Shown piece by piece: positions 1 through 9,278 of a DNA stretch of 64,000 nucleotides. The notes under the pieces were generated by a model, which made no database searches, was not told the origin of the DNA, and saw nothing but the letters and a program-made list of their open reading frames with translations. Each line of letters starts with the position of its first letter. Within the stretch, counting starts at the first letter, position 1. A program made the translations under genes and the position numbers. The stretch is from Chlorogloeopsis sp. ULAP01 (GTDB lineage: Bacteria > Cyanobacteriota > Cyanobacteriia > Cyanobacteriales > Nostocaceae): NCBI RefSeq assembly GCF_030381805.1, contig NZ_JAUDRH010000025.1:21984-85983 (forward strand), written 5' to 3'.

Positions 1-1266
1 TGAAACCATCTGCCTTTCTTGTGGTGTTGCCTGCTGCCACCAACCGATCGCAGTATCGTTATCGTGAGTACCTGGGTAAACTACACAATTTTTGACGTAA
101 TTGTGTAGCAGGTAAGCATTGTCAGAATCACCGCTAAAAGCAAATTGTAAAATCCGCATACCTGGAAAATCAAAGCGATCGCGTAATTCTTCGACTTCTG
201 GTGTAATAATTCCCAAATCTTCTGCCATTACAGGTAAACTACCCAAAGTCTCACCGAGAGTTTCAAAAAATTCCACTCCTGGTGCTTTAATCCACTCGCC
301 ATTAATGGCTGTTTCTTCCCCCGCAGGTACTCGCCAGTAAGCTTCAAAACCCCGAAAATGGTCAATTCTAACAATGTCTACATATTGTAAGGTAGCCCGA
401 AACCGCTCAATCCACCAAGCAAAGTTAGTTTGCTGCAACTTATCCCAATCGTAAACCGGATTTCCCCACAACTGTCCAGTGGCACTGAAATAGTCTGGCG
501 GAACTCCGGCTATATAGGCAGGTGCTAAAGTCTGTGGATCGAGTTGAAAAATATCTGGAGTTGCCCACACATCTGCACTGTTATGGCAGACATAAATAGA
601 GATATCGCCAACTATTTTAATATTTTTGTCATTGGCGTAAGTACGCAGTTTTGACCACTGCTGGAAGAATTTAAATTGTAGGAACTTGTGGTAGAAAATT
701 TCTTCCTGAAATTTCTCAGTTGCAGCTTGCAAAGCACTGGGTTCGCGGCGGGCAAGAGTACTTTCCCAGTCACTCCAAGCTTTACCACCATTAGCTTCCA
801 GTAGTGCCATAAATAACACGTAATCATCGAGCCAAGCCGACATCTCCCGACAAAATTGCTCAAACTCTGCGTTTGGTTGTTTACTCAAAGTTTGCTGAAA
901 ACGCTCAAACGCGAGGCGGAGAAATTTCGTTTTGTGAGGAATTACCGCATCAAAATTAACTCGCTGAGGATTTTGAGATTCACTTTCTGGTAAATTTGTC
1001 AATTCCTCCTTGGATAGTAAATTTTCTTTTACCAACTCCTCAAGACTAATTAACAGGGGATTGCCAGCGAAAGTACTAAAATTCATGATATATGGCGAGT
1101 GTTCGTAGCCTGTAGGCCCCAAAGGCAGTATTTGCCAGAGTTTTTGTCCACTCCTATCTAAAAAATCTACAAATTCATAGGCCGATTTACCTAAATCTCC
1201 AATTCCAAATTGGCTTGGTAAAGAAGTTGGGTGTAACAAAATTCCACTTGCTCTTGAAAAACTCAT
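1..1266 (-). CDS. malQ: 4-alpha-glucanotransferase (amylomaltase), 3' part cut off by window edge
   Basis: Translating the minus strand from the ATG at 1266 gives 422 codons open to the window edge, so about 80 C-terminal residues of a usual ~500-aa MalQ are missing. The protein begins MSFSRASGILLHPTSLPSQF and keeps the GH77 hallmarks: the nucleophile motif IVRIDHFRGFEAYWRVPAG, the acid/base motif VMAEDLGIITPEVEELRD and the third motif PGTHDNDTAIGWW close to the edge. GH77 enzymes transfer malto-oligosaccharides between glucan chains in the cytoplasm. The gene is divergent from treS, with 212 bp between the two starts, and belongs with the glycogen and trehalose genes to its right. I saw no lesion in the visible part. 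Confidence 0.93.
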   Translation of the reverse strand, partial: MSFSRASGILLHPTSLPSQFGIGDLGKSAYEFVDFLDRSGQKLWQILPLGPTGYEHSPYIMNFSTFAGNPLLISLEELVKENLLSKEELTNLPESESQNPQRVNFDAVIPHKTKFLRLAFERFQQTLSKQPNAEFEQFCREMSAWLDDYVLFMALLEANGGKAWSDWESTLARREPSALQAATEKFQEEIFYHKFLQFKFFQQWSKLRTYANDKNIKIVGDISIYVCHNSADVWATPDIFQLDPQTLAPAYIAGVPPDYFSATGQLWGNPVYDWDKLQQTNFAWWIERFRATLQYVDIVRIDHFRGFEAYWRVPAGEETAINGEWIKAPGVEFFETLGETLGSLPVMAEDLGIITPEVEELRDRFDFPGMRILQFAFSGDSDNAYLLHNYVKNCVVYPGTHDNDTAIGWWQQATPQERQMVS

Positions 1267-1478
1267 GAGACATTACTGAAAAGCATTTTCTTTATGTTTA
1301 CAAAATACCGTTGCTATTCTTGCCCCTCTTAAGAGAGAAGGTTTGGATGACTACTTGTGGTTATTATGTGCTGAAACCATATAAGCACATCGGACAAAAT
1401 TTTTTGCTCAAAAAATTTTAAACAACACTAAGCAAGTCTGATGATTACAATAACTGAGGGAAATAAGCAGCATAGACT

Positions 1479-4400
1479 ATGCAACATCCATTATTAAAAG
1501 ACGATCCACTTTGGTTTAAAGATGCGGTCATTTACGAAGTGCCTGTACGTGCTTTTGCTGATAGTGATGGTGATGGCATAGGCGACTTTCGTGGTTTAAC
1601 AGAAAAATTAGATTATCTACAAGATTTGGGAGTAACGGCAATTTGGGTGTTGCCTTTTTTCCCTTCGCCACTGCGCGATGATGGCTATGACATTGCTGAC
1701 TATACTAGTGTCAACCCCATCTATGGTAATCTGGAAGACTTTGAAGCTTTTTTAAGTGCAGCCCATGAGCGGGGCATTCGTGTCATTATTGAGTTGATCA
1801 TCAACCATACCTCCGACCAGCACCCTTGGTTTCAACGCGCTCGCCGCGCACCTGCGGGGAGTAAGGAAAGAGATTTTTACGTTTGGAGCGATACACCTGA
1901 GAAATACCAGGAAGCACGAATTATCTTCAAAGACTTTGAAACCTCAAATTGGTCGTGGGATCCTATTGCTAAAGCATATTACTGGCATCGCTTCTATTCT
2001 CACCAGCCAGATTTGAACTTTGAGAATCCAGAACTACAGCAAGCGTTATTTGATGTGGTGGATTTCTGGTTGGAGATGGGCGTTGATGGGCTGCGCTTAG
2101 ATGCAGTGCCATATCTTTACGAACGTGAGGGAACTAACTGTGAAAATTTACCAGAAACCCACGCATTTTTAAAGAGACTGCGGCAGCACGCAGATGAAAA
2201 GTTTCCTAACCGGATGTTGTTGGCGGAAGCCAACCAATGGCCTGAAGATGCTGTGGAATATTACGGGGAAGGGGACGAATGTCACATGGATTTTCATTTC
2301 CCCTTGATGCCACGTTTGTATATGGCAGTACACATGGAGGACAGTTTCCCCATCATTGATATTTTACAGCAGACGCCGCGTATTCCTGATAATTGTCAGT
2401 GGGCATTATTTTTACGCAACCACGATGAACTGACTCTAGAAATGGTCAGCGATGAAGACCGGGACTATATGTATAAAGTCTACGCCCAAGACCCCCAAGC
2501 CCGGATCAATTTGGGTATCCGTCGCCGTCTTGCGCCTTTGATGGGTAATAGCCGTCGCCGAATCGAGTTGATGAATGCTTTATTAATGTCCTTGCCAGGA
2601 ACTCCTGTACTCTACTACGGCGATGAAATTGGTATGGGGGACAATATTTATTTGGGCGATCGCAACGGTGTGCGTACTCCTATGCAGTGGAGTCCTGACA
2701 GAAATGGAGGTTTTAGTAGTGCAAATCCCCAAAAGCTGTTTTTACCAATTATTCTAGACCCGGAATACCACTTCGAGGCGATTAATGTGGAAGCACAAAG
2801 AGAAAACCCGAATTCTCTTTGGTGGTGGATGAAACGGTTGATTGCGATTAGGGGACGTTATCAAGCCTTTGGACGTGGTACTTTTGAGTTCTTGTATCCA
2901 GAAAACCGCAAAGTACTTGCTTTTACCCGCACCTATGACGGCGAACACATTTTAGTAATAGCAAACCTGTCACGCTTTGTCCAAACTGTGGAACTGGATC
3001 TATCTGCTTTTAATGGTTTGGTTCCTGTAGAAATTTTTGGTAGAACAGCTTTCCCTGCTATTGGCGAGTCTCCTTACTTCCTTTGTTTGGGGCCACACTC
3101 ATTCTACTGGTTTACCCTGCAATTACAGCCGAGTAGCGTTGCCTGCACAATTAGAAATCCCAACCAGATACCAAAACTAGTAGTGAGTGGCAGGTGGCAA
3201 AATGTTTTTGTCAAAGGTGAAGCCAGAACAGCACTAGAAGCAACACTGCCAGATTTTTTGTGTAGTTGTGCTTGGTTTGATAGTAAAACACGAGTAATTC
3301 AATCTGCCCATATTACAGAAGCGATTCCCATCTCCTCTCAAGGCACTGAAGCTTATATTGTCTTGGTGCAATTGGACTTTACAGAAGGCGATCCCCAAAC
3401 TTATGTCCTGACTTTGGCTTATGAAGCAGATGGTATGGGTGGTGATCGCTTCCGCACTAACACCGAACAGATAGTAGCCCAGATTTATATTCAGGGAAAA
3501 AATGAAGCAGGAGTGCTATTTGCTGCTCTAGCAGACAAAGATTTTCTGAATATTCCCTTAGATGCGATCACCCATAACCGCATTTACAAAGGAATGATGG
3601 GCGAATTGGTAGCAACCAAAACAAAGGATTTTCCAGAAATTTTGAGTAACGTTACCGACAATGAAAGCGAAGTTAACCTAGAACCACATTTATTGAAAGG
3701 AGAGCATACCAACACAGGCATTATTTATGGCGATCGCCTCTTCTGCAAACTTTTCCGAAAAGTTGAGACGGGCATCAACCCTGATTTAGAACTTGGGCGT
3801 TTTCTTACCAAGACTTCAGCCAAAAAAGGCATACCCCAACTAGAAAATCTTGCTCCCGTGGTTGGAGCCTTAGAGTATCGTAGTAAAGGGGTTGAACCTA
3901 TAACATTGGCTATATTACGAACATACATCCCCGAAAGTAGCGATGCTTGGTCGTACACTTTAGACAACTTACGTGACTTTTTTGAGCAAGTACTGCCAAA
4001 ACACGTAGATATCAATGATATTGAGCTTCCTCCTTCCTTGCTACAAGCAGCATTAGATGTTCCGATCCCGGAAATGGCGCAAGAATTCATGGGGAATTAT
4101 CTGCGCAGTGCCGAATTATTAGGACAACGTACTGCCGAAATGCACATGGGCTTGGCATCCGATATGGATGATAACCAGTTTGCACCTGAGCCTTTTTCCT
4201 CTTTCTATCAGCGCTCAATCTATCAATATATGCGCAATCAGGCAGGGCAGACGTTGCTACGATTGAACAAACTTTTGGTGCAATTACCTGCTGATGTCCA
4301 ACCTCTCGCAAAAATGGTACTAAACCAGCGAGAGTTATTGTTAGGGCGCTTTCAGCAGATTTTGAATCAAAAAATTACTGCCATGCGGATTCGCTGTCAC

Positions 4401-4856
4401 GGCAATTATTCTCTAGAAGAAGTGCTGTTCACAGGCAAAGACTTTATCATCATTGACTTTGAAGGCGATCCAAAACGTCCCTTGAGTGAACGCCGCATCA
4501 AGCGATCGCCCTTGCGTGATGTTGCCTCGATGTTGGAATCTTTTTACTATGCCAGCCGCATTGCTCTGCGTAACGAAAAAGAAAGCGGTATACTTCGTCC
4601 TGATGATTTACCGACAATGGAGCATTGGGAGCAATTTTTCTTCTGTTGGTCTAGTGCAGCCTTTTTAAAGTCTTACCTTACAACTTCAGATCATGCTGCC
4701 TTTTTACCAAAGCATCCATCGGAGTTGCAAGTACTGTTAGATGCCTTCCTATTAGAAAAAGCGATTCTAGAGTTAGACTACGAACTCAAAAATCGTTTAA
4801 CTTTGGTAGAAATTCCTCTCCAACGGATTTTAGAGCTACTACAACACACTAAGTAA
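1479..4856 (+). CDS. treS: Trehalose synthase (maltose alpha-D-glucosyltransferase) fused to maltokinase
   Basis: The 1125-aa protein has two parts. Residues 1 to about 550 are a GH13 TreS domain with the start typical of the family (DPLWFKDAVIYEVPVRAF) and the catalytic triad D208 (GLRLDAVPYL), E250 (LLAEANQWPEDAVEYYG) and D316 (LRNHDELTLEMV). It interconverts maltose and trehalose. Residues from about 590 to the end form a maltokinase (Mak/Pep2) domain with HGNYSLEEVLF, the catalytic IIIDFEGDP and RSPLRDVASML. In this family it makes maltose-1-phosphate with ATP. TreS-Mak fusions of about 1,100 aa are common in bacteria. The fusion channels trehalose or maltose toward maltose-1-phosphate, although no glgE is visible here. 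A clear terminator follows, so it is probably transcribed alone. The start codon has only a weak GAGG about 20 nt upstream. Confidence 0.93.
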   Translation: MQHPLLKDDPLWFKDAVIYEVPVRAFADSDGDGIGDFRGLTEKLDYLQDLGVTAIWVLPFFPSPLRDDGYDIADYTSVNPIYGNLEDFEAFLSAAHERGIRVIIELIINHTSDQHPWFQRARRAPAGSKERDFYVWSDTPEKYQEARIIFKDFETSNWSWDPIAKAYYWHRFYSHQPDLNFENPELQQALFDVVDFWLEMGVDGLRLDAVPYLYEREGTNCENLPETHAFLKRLRQHADEKFPNRMLLAEANQWPEDAVEYYGEGDECHMDFHFPLMPRLYMAVHMEDSFPIIDILQQTPRIPDNCQWALFLRNHDELTLEMVSDEDRDYMYKVYAQDPQARINLGIRRRLAPLMGNSRRRIELMNALLMSLPGTPVLYYGDEIGMGDNIYLGDRNGVRTPMQWSPDRNGGFSSANPQKLFLPIILDPEYHFEAINVEAQRENPNSLWWWMKRLIAIRGRYQAFGRGTFEFLYPENRKVLAFTRTYDGEHILVIANLSRFVQTVELDLSAFNGLVPVEIFGRTAFPAIGESPYFLCLGPHSFYWFTLQLQPSSVACTIRNPNQIPKLVVSGRWQNVFVKGEARTALEATLPDFLCSCAWFDSKTRVIQSAHITEAIPISSQGTEAYIVLVQLDFTEGDPQTYVLTLAYEADGMGGDRFRTNTEQIVAQIYIQGKNEAGVLFAALADKDFLNIPLDAITHNRIYKGMMGELVATKTKDFPEILSNVTDNESEVNLEPHLLKGEHTNTGIIYGDRLFCKLFRKVETGINPDLELGRFLTKTSAKKGIPQLENLAPVVGALEYRSKGVEPITLAILRTYIPESSDAWSYTLDNLRDFFEQVLPKHVDINDIELPPSLLQAALDVPIPEMAQEFMGNYLRSAELLGQRTAEMHMGLASDMDDNQFAPEPFSSFYQRSIYQYMRNQAGQTLLRLNKLLVQLPADVQPLAKMVLNQRELLLGRFQQILNQKITAMRIRCHGNYSLEEVLFTGKDFIIIDFEGDPKRPLSERRIKRSPLRDVASMLESFYYASRIALRNEKESGILRPDDLPTMEHWEQFFFCWSSAAFLKSYLTTSDHAAFLPKHPSELQVLLDAFLLEKAILELDYELKNRLTLVEIPLQRILELLQHTK

Positions 4857-4878
4857 TGTAATAGTTTCTTGTCAATTC

Positions 4879-4914
4879 CTCCCGCTATAGCGCAATCTTA
4901 GCGGGAGTTTTTAT
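4879..4914 (+). terminator. Rho-independent terminator after treS-mak
   Basis: A 9-bp perfect stem (CTCCCGCTA with TAGCGGGAG) with an 11-nt loop is followed by TTTTTATTT, starting 22 bp after the treS stop codon. Confidence 0.85.
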
Positions 4915-5548
4915 TTGTCCTTAGTTGAGCTTGTAAGATTTTATATAGGCAAATATGCTGTAAGCGTTTCTACAGGGCAATTTCGCACCTCTACATCTAA
5001 ATTGAAAATCTAATTTAGCAATGTCAAATCTTTTTTACTTCATATCAAACTAAAGTCAGTCTAAGAAATTCTCCTTGAAGCACCTAAAAAGCTAGAAATT
5101 AGCAATCTCAGGACAAGGTTTTTACCGCTAAATATAACAAAAAGCAATGTAAATTTTTATAGAATCGTTGTGTTTTTTTGTACCAGTATTTTGTGAGTGC
5201 TTTTTATTCAGTCTTTCCAGCAAATATATTTGAAAGTTCTAAAGTTTACCTTGATAAGAAAAGTTAATTGTCAAAAAATGTATTAGCCAAGTAAGCACAT
5301 TTTTCAAGATATCATTACATGAGCTTTAAAATCATATTGTTTTGATGAAAATAATGTAAATTTTACTTATAAACAGTCTTTTAACACCGTCTTAGCTTGC
5401 TTTTAGTCGATGTTTTTACAAATAACATAATATCTTGTAATGTATTCTCAAAGACTAGTGGTGTAATAAGTAAAAAATACCATCAGTCTTTTTGCTTATC
5501 TGCAGAATGCAGAAAACTACAACACACGTACTAGCAAGATAAACATCA
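4915..5548. other. AT-rich intergenic region, no gene seen
   Basis: There are 634 bp of AT-rich DNA between the treS terminator and the PhyH-like gene, with stops in all frames. It presumably carries the promoter of the next gene, but I could not pick a convincing -35/-10 pair. Confidence 0.6.
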
Positions 5549-6436
5549 ATGACAACTCTAGAAAAGCTCAAACGTATACCTTATAAAATTAAGAGAAACT
5601 TTTTACAATTACCTGTCCTAAAACTTGCATTTGAGTATGCTCACAAACAAGAAATTAAAAAATATGTTGATTATCTACCTAAAGTTTACCCAGAAGACGA
5701 AAATCTGATAGAATCTCTGCATCGTAAAGGAGTTTTTATTACTTCTTTACAAAACTTAGGAATAAGCTCTACATCTTCGCTAATTGTTAGTGCCAAAAAG
5801 CTCGTACCAGAATTTCAAGCATTTTCTACAAATAATCAATGTTCATTTACTCTGCCTGCATCTATATGTATGCAGTATCCAGAAATTTTTCTTTGGGGAC
5901 TAGAAGAAAGATTAATTAATATTGTTGAAAACTACATTGGTCTGCCAGTGTTTTATCATGGAGTGGATTTTCGTAGAGAAATTGCCAATGGTAAACTCAC
6001 AGATGTAAGGCAATGGCATCTAGATGTAGAAGACTATAAGATGATCAAAATCATAGTCTATCTGAATGATGTGAGTATAAATGGCGGGCCGTTTGAATAT
6101 ATCTGCAAATCATCAACTTCATTGTTACGTCAAAATATTAGATATAGTGGTGGTTTTATTCCAGATCAACTCATAGAACAATCTGTACCTATGTCAGATT
6201 GGAAACCATGTCTAGGAAGTTGTGGCACAGTTATTTTTAGTGATACCTGCAATGTTTTTCATCGTGCCAAGCCGCCTGTAGAAGCAGACCGATTTTCAAT
6301 GACTTTTGCCTATACTTCTAGACAACCCATAACAAGATTTAGTAAATTTGCATTACCTAGAGATGAATTGCTGAGAATTTCGCATAGATTATCCAAACGT
6401 CAAAGAGAATACATTTTAGGATTCAGTGATTTGTAA
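5549..6436 (+). CDS. PhyH-like Fe(II)/2-oxoglutarate dioxygenase family protein
   Basis: This 295-aa protein has the facial-triad pattern of phytanoyl-CoA dioxygenase-like enzymes: H157-x-D159 in RQWHLDVEDY, a distal H238 in NVFHRAKPP, and R248 (DRFSM) in the place of the 2-oxoglutarate-binding Arg. The segment between the metal ligands (IIVYLNDVSINGGPFEY) is the expected double-stranded beta-helix core. Members hydroxylate small molecules or natural-product intermediates; the substrate here is unknown. It sits alone between treS-mak and glgX, is flanked by its own terminators and is more AT-rich than the sugar genes, so a link to glucan metabolism is doubtful. A ~32-residue basic stretch at the N-terminus is not a clear signal peptide. 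Confidence 0.72.
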   Translation: MTTLEKLKRIPYKIKRNFLQLPVLKLAFEYAHKQEIKKYVDYLPKVYPEDENLIESLHRKGVFITSLQNLGISSTSSLIVSAKKLVPEFQAFSTNNQCSFTLPASICMQYPEIFLWGLEERLINIVENYIGLPVFYHGVDFRREIANGKLTDVRQWHLDVEDYKMIKIIVYLNDVSINGGPFEYICKSSTSLLRQNIRYSGGFIPDQLIEQSVPMSDWKPCLGSCGTVIFSDTCNVFHRAKPPVEADRFSMTFAYTSRQPITRFSKFALPRDELLRISHRLSKRQREYILGFSDL

Positions 6437-7016
6437 TAACTCGTAAAGATTGCCTATGAATACCTTATTTTGTATAAGCGATCGCTTAAATAATTTACAT
6501 CAGACTCTTACTTGTAGAACAAGACAAGGAAAACCTAAAAGCAGTATTTTCTCAAATAGAACAACGTTAACATCTGAATAGAGTCTCTAGACTACAAATT
6601 GGCTAGAGACTTTTCTAAAGTAAGAGAAATTTGGCTGCTATGACACAAAAGCCAGTCAAAATCAAACAGAGTCGGGGAGTAGATCTGTAACAATAATTCT
6701 TCTTCGTGTTCCCTTATTTTTTTTCCCCGCGTCCCTGCATCTTTTGATCCTGTTTTTCTGCCTCTGGAAAAACTTCGGCAAAACATACCAGATGGTAGAT
6801 GCAAATACAAAGTGAGTAATTAGAACTTCCACCCAGTGGGTGAGTTACAAAATCTTGCTATTGCAATAGTATTTAAAATACTGGCTTTAGCTACTGCGTA
6901 TTGCGCTTTGCACATTTTTTCTCAAAATAGCGAATAGCTGAGGAGAAAACTTGCAAACTCAATTCGTTTTAGTAGAGTTCTGCTGCCTTAGAAGTCTGCA
7001 ATAGGAGCCTAACTAT
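6437..7016. other. Intergenic region upstream of glgX
   Basis: This is 580 bp with a terminator-like hairpin near its left end (see separate entry). A 72-codon reading frame on the minus strand here has low-complexity basic composition and no ribosome binding site, so I do not treat it as a gene. The promoter of glgX should lie in the right part. I saw no tRNA or riboswitch. Confidence 0.55.
6582..6616 (+). terminator. Terminator-like hairpin downstream of the PhyH-like gene
   Basis: A 9-bp stem (AGTCTCTAG with CTAGAGACT) with a 12-nt loop runs into TTTTCT. It lies about 145 bp after the PhyH-like stop codon and would end that transcript before glgX. Confidence 0.65.
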
Positions 7017-9167
7017 ATGTACCTCTCACTATGGCCTGGCAAGCCATATCCTTTAGGAGCAAACTGGGATGGCAAGGGTACAAACTTTGCTCTGTTCTCG
7101 GAAAACGCGACAGGAGTAGAGTTGTGTCTGTTCGACCAAAAAGGCCGAGAAACTCGATTGGAACTGAAAGAAAAAACCAACTTTACGTGGCATGGTTATG
7201 TTCCCGCGCTCGGCCCAGGGCAGCGCTACGGTTTTCGGGTACATGGCCCTTTTGCTCCAGAAGAAGGACATCGTTTTAACCCCCACAAACTGCTCATCGA
7301 CCCATACGCCAAGGCGATTGACGGTGATGTTCGCTTTGGCGAAGAAATCTTCGGTTATCGCTGGAACGATCCGAATGAAGACTTAAGTTTTTCTGACCTC
7401 GATGACGCCCATTTAGTTCCCAAATCTGTTGTCGTAGATCAGTCCTTTGATTGGGAAGGAGATGATCTGTTACAAATTCCTTGGCATGAAACGGTAATCT
7501 ACGAAACTCATGTCAAAGGGATTACCAGGCTTCACAACGAGATTCCTCCGAGACTACGGGGAACTTACGCTGGTTTAGCACATCCAGCAGCGATTTCTCA
7601 CCTTCAGTCATTGGGTGTGACTGCGGTAGAATTGATGCCTATCCATCATTTTCTTGCATATCCCGGTCACTTAGCAGATAAGGGTTTGAAAAATTACTGG
7701 GGTTATGACTCTCTTTGTTATCTGGCTCCCTATTCTGGTTACAGTGCTAGTGGCTCTGTTGGGCAGCAGGTGAAAGAGTTTAAGCAAATGGTCAAAGCAC
7801 TGCATAGAGCAGGCATTGAGGTGATCCTGGATGTGGTCTATAACCATACAGGTGAGGGCAACCATATGGGGCCAACCTTATCTCTACGTGGTATTGATAA
7901 TGCTGCTTATTATCGGCTAGTAGACGGAAATTGCCGTTATTACATGGATTTTACAGGGTGTGGTAATTCTCTTAACGTCCGTCATCCCCAAGTGCTGAAA
8001 TTAATTATGGATAGTCTGCGCTACTGGGTGTTAGAGTGCCATGTTGATGGTTTCCGTTTCGATTTAGCATCGGCATTAGCACGAGAACTTTACGCAGTTG
8101 ATCGCCTTGCCGCTTTCTTTGATATTATTCACCAAGATCCGGTCTTAGCAGATGTAAAATTAATTGCCGAGCCTTGGGATGTGGGTGAAGGTGGCTATCA
8201 AGTAGGCGAATTTCCTTTGTTATGGTCAGAATGGAACGGTAAATATCGAGACACAGTACGGGACTTCTGGCGTGGAGAAGATAGCCGCATGGCAGAATTT
8301 GCCTATCGGTTTACAGGCAGTTCTGACTTATATCAATTTAATGGACGTAATCCCAGTGCCAGCGTCAACTTTATTACTGCCCACGATGGATTTACTCTCT
8401 ATGATTTAGTTAGCTACAACGACAAGCACAACGAAGCCAACGGGGAAGATAACCGAGACGGAGAAAGCCACAACCGTTCTTGGAACTGTGGTGCAGAAGG
8501 TGAGACAGACGATCCCCAAGTACTGCGTTTGCGTAGAAAGCAACTGCGAAACTTTTTAGCGACGATGTTTCTTTCCCAAGGAGTACCCATGCTGGTAATG
8601 GGAGATGAAATGGGGCGATCGCAAGGCGGCAACAACAACCCCTACTGCCAAGATAATGAAATTTCCTGGTTAAATTGGGACTTGCAAGAAGAAAATGAAG
8701 CATTGTTAGATTTCACCCGTCAGTTAATTGACTTTCGGCGCAGACATCCAGTTTTCCGCAGGCGTAAATGGTTCCAAGGACGAGCTATTCACGGTTCCGG
8801 CGTCAATGACATAGCTTGGTTCAACCCCGATGGCGGCGAAATGACAGAAGAACAGTGGAATGTTGGCTATAGCAAAGCGATCTGCATTTTCCTTAACGGC
8901 GAGGAAATAGCCACACCAGGGCCGCGAGGTGAACGTATCATCGATGATAGTTTCCTGTTGTTCTTCAACGGCCATTACGAAATGCTGGAATTTCACATTC
9001 CCAAAGGACTACAAGACTGGGAGTGGCTCACCATTATCGACACCACTAAACCGCGCTTTGTCCAACGTGGCAAACGCTACATTGACGATAAACCCGTAGA
9101 AGTAGATGCGCGATCGCTCGTCGTGCTGCAAAAAATGGGAAGAATTTCCCGTCATGAAGAAGACTAA
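7017..9167 (+). CDS. glgX: Glycogen debranching enzyme (isoamylase type)
   Basis: The 716-aa protein has an N-terminal CBM48-like domain (starting WPGKPYPLGANWDGKGTNFALFSENA) followed by a GH13_11 catalytic barrel. The triad is visible as D349 (GFRFDLASAL), E385 (LIAEPWDVGEGGYQVGEFP) and D457 (TAHDGFTLYDLVSY). The length is normal for GlgX/TreX. The enzyme hydrolyses alpha-1,6 branches of glycogen, giving linear malto-oligosaccharides. The TreX-TreZ-TreY gene order is widely conserved and fits this enzyme supplying substrate for TreY. AGGAG about 11 nt upstream (ataggagcctaact) supports the ATG chosen. treZ follows after a 111-bp repeat-rich spacer. Confidence 0.93.
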   Translation: MYLSLWPGKPYPLGANWDGKGTNFALFSENATGVELCLFDQKGRETRLELKEKTNFTWHGYVPALGPGQRYGFRVHGPFAPEEGHRFNPHKLLIDPYAKAIDGDVRFGEEIFGYRWNDPNEDLSFSDLDDAHLVPKSVVVDQSFDWEGDDLLQIPWHETVIYETHVKGITRLHNEIPPRLRGTYAGLAHPAAISHLQSLGVTAVELMPIHHFLAYPGHLADKGLKNYWGYDSLCYLAPYSGYSASGSVGQQVKEFKQMVKALHRAGIEVILDVVYNHTGEGNHMGPTLSLRGIDNAAYYRLVDGNCRYYMDFTGCGNSLNVRHPQVLKLIMDSLRYWVLECHVDGFRFDLASALARELYAVDRLAAFFDIIHQDPVLADVKLIAEPWDVGEGGYQVGEFPLLWSEWNGKYRDTVRDFWRGEDSRMAEFAYRFTGSSDLYQFNGRNPSASVNFITAHDGFTLYDLVSYNDKHNEANGEDNRDGESHNRSWNCGAEGETDDPQVLRLRRKQLRNFLATMFLSQGVPMLVMGDEMGRSQGGNNNPYCQDNEISWLNWDLQEENEALLDFTRQLIDFRRRHPVFRRRKWFQGRAIHGSGVNDIAWFNPDGGEMTEEQWNVGYSKAICIFLNGEEIATPGPRGERIIDDSFLLFFNGHYEMLEFHIPKGLQDWEWLTIIDTTKPRFVQRGKRYIDDKPVEVDARSLVVLQKMGRISRHEED

Positions 9168-9174
9168 CTAGGTA

Positions 9175-9277
9175 CTGGGGATTAGGGACTAGGGACTAGG
9201 AATTTAAATATATTTTCTAGCCCCTAGCCCCTAGCCCCTAGCCCCTATTCCCTGTCCCCTATTCCCTGTCCCCTAAT
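9175..9277. repeat. Short tandem heptamer repeats (STRR) between glgX and treZ
   Basis: The spacer is almost wholly degenerate heptamers: GGGACTA-type units at the left, then repeated CCCCTAG units, then CCCCTAT, TCCCTGT and CCCCTGT-type units running to the treZ start codon. The left units are complementary to the right ones, so the RNA could fold. The treZ ATG is preceded only by this repeat and has no Shine-Dalgarno sequence. Confidence 0.85.
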
Positions 9278-9278
9278 C

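Noticed and set aside
6592..6810. 72-codon minus-strand frame upstream of glgX
   Set aside because: Low-complexity basic composition, no ribosome binding site, and it overlaps a terminator hairpin.
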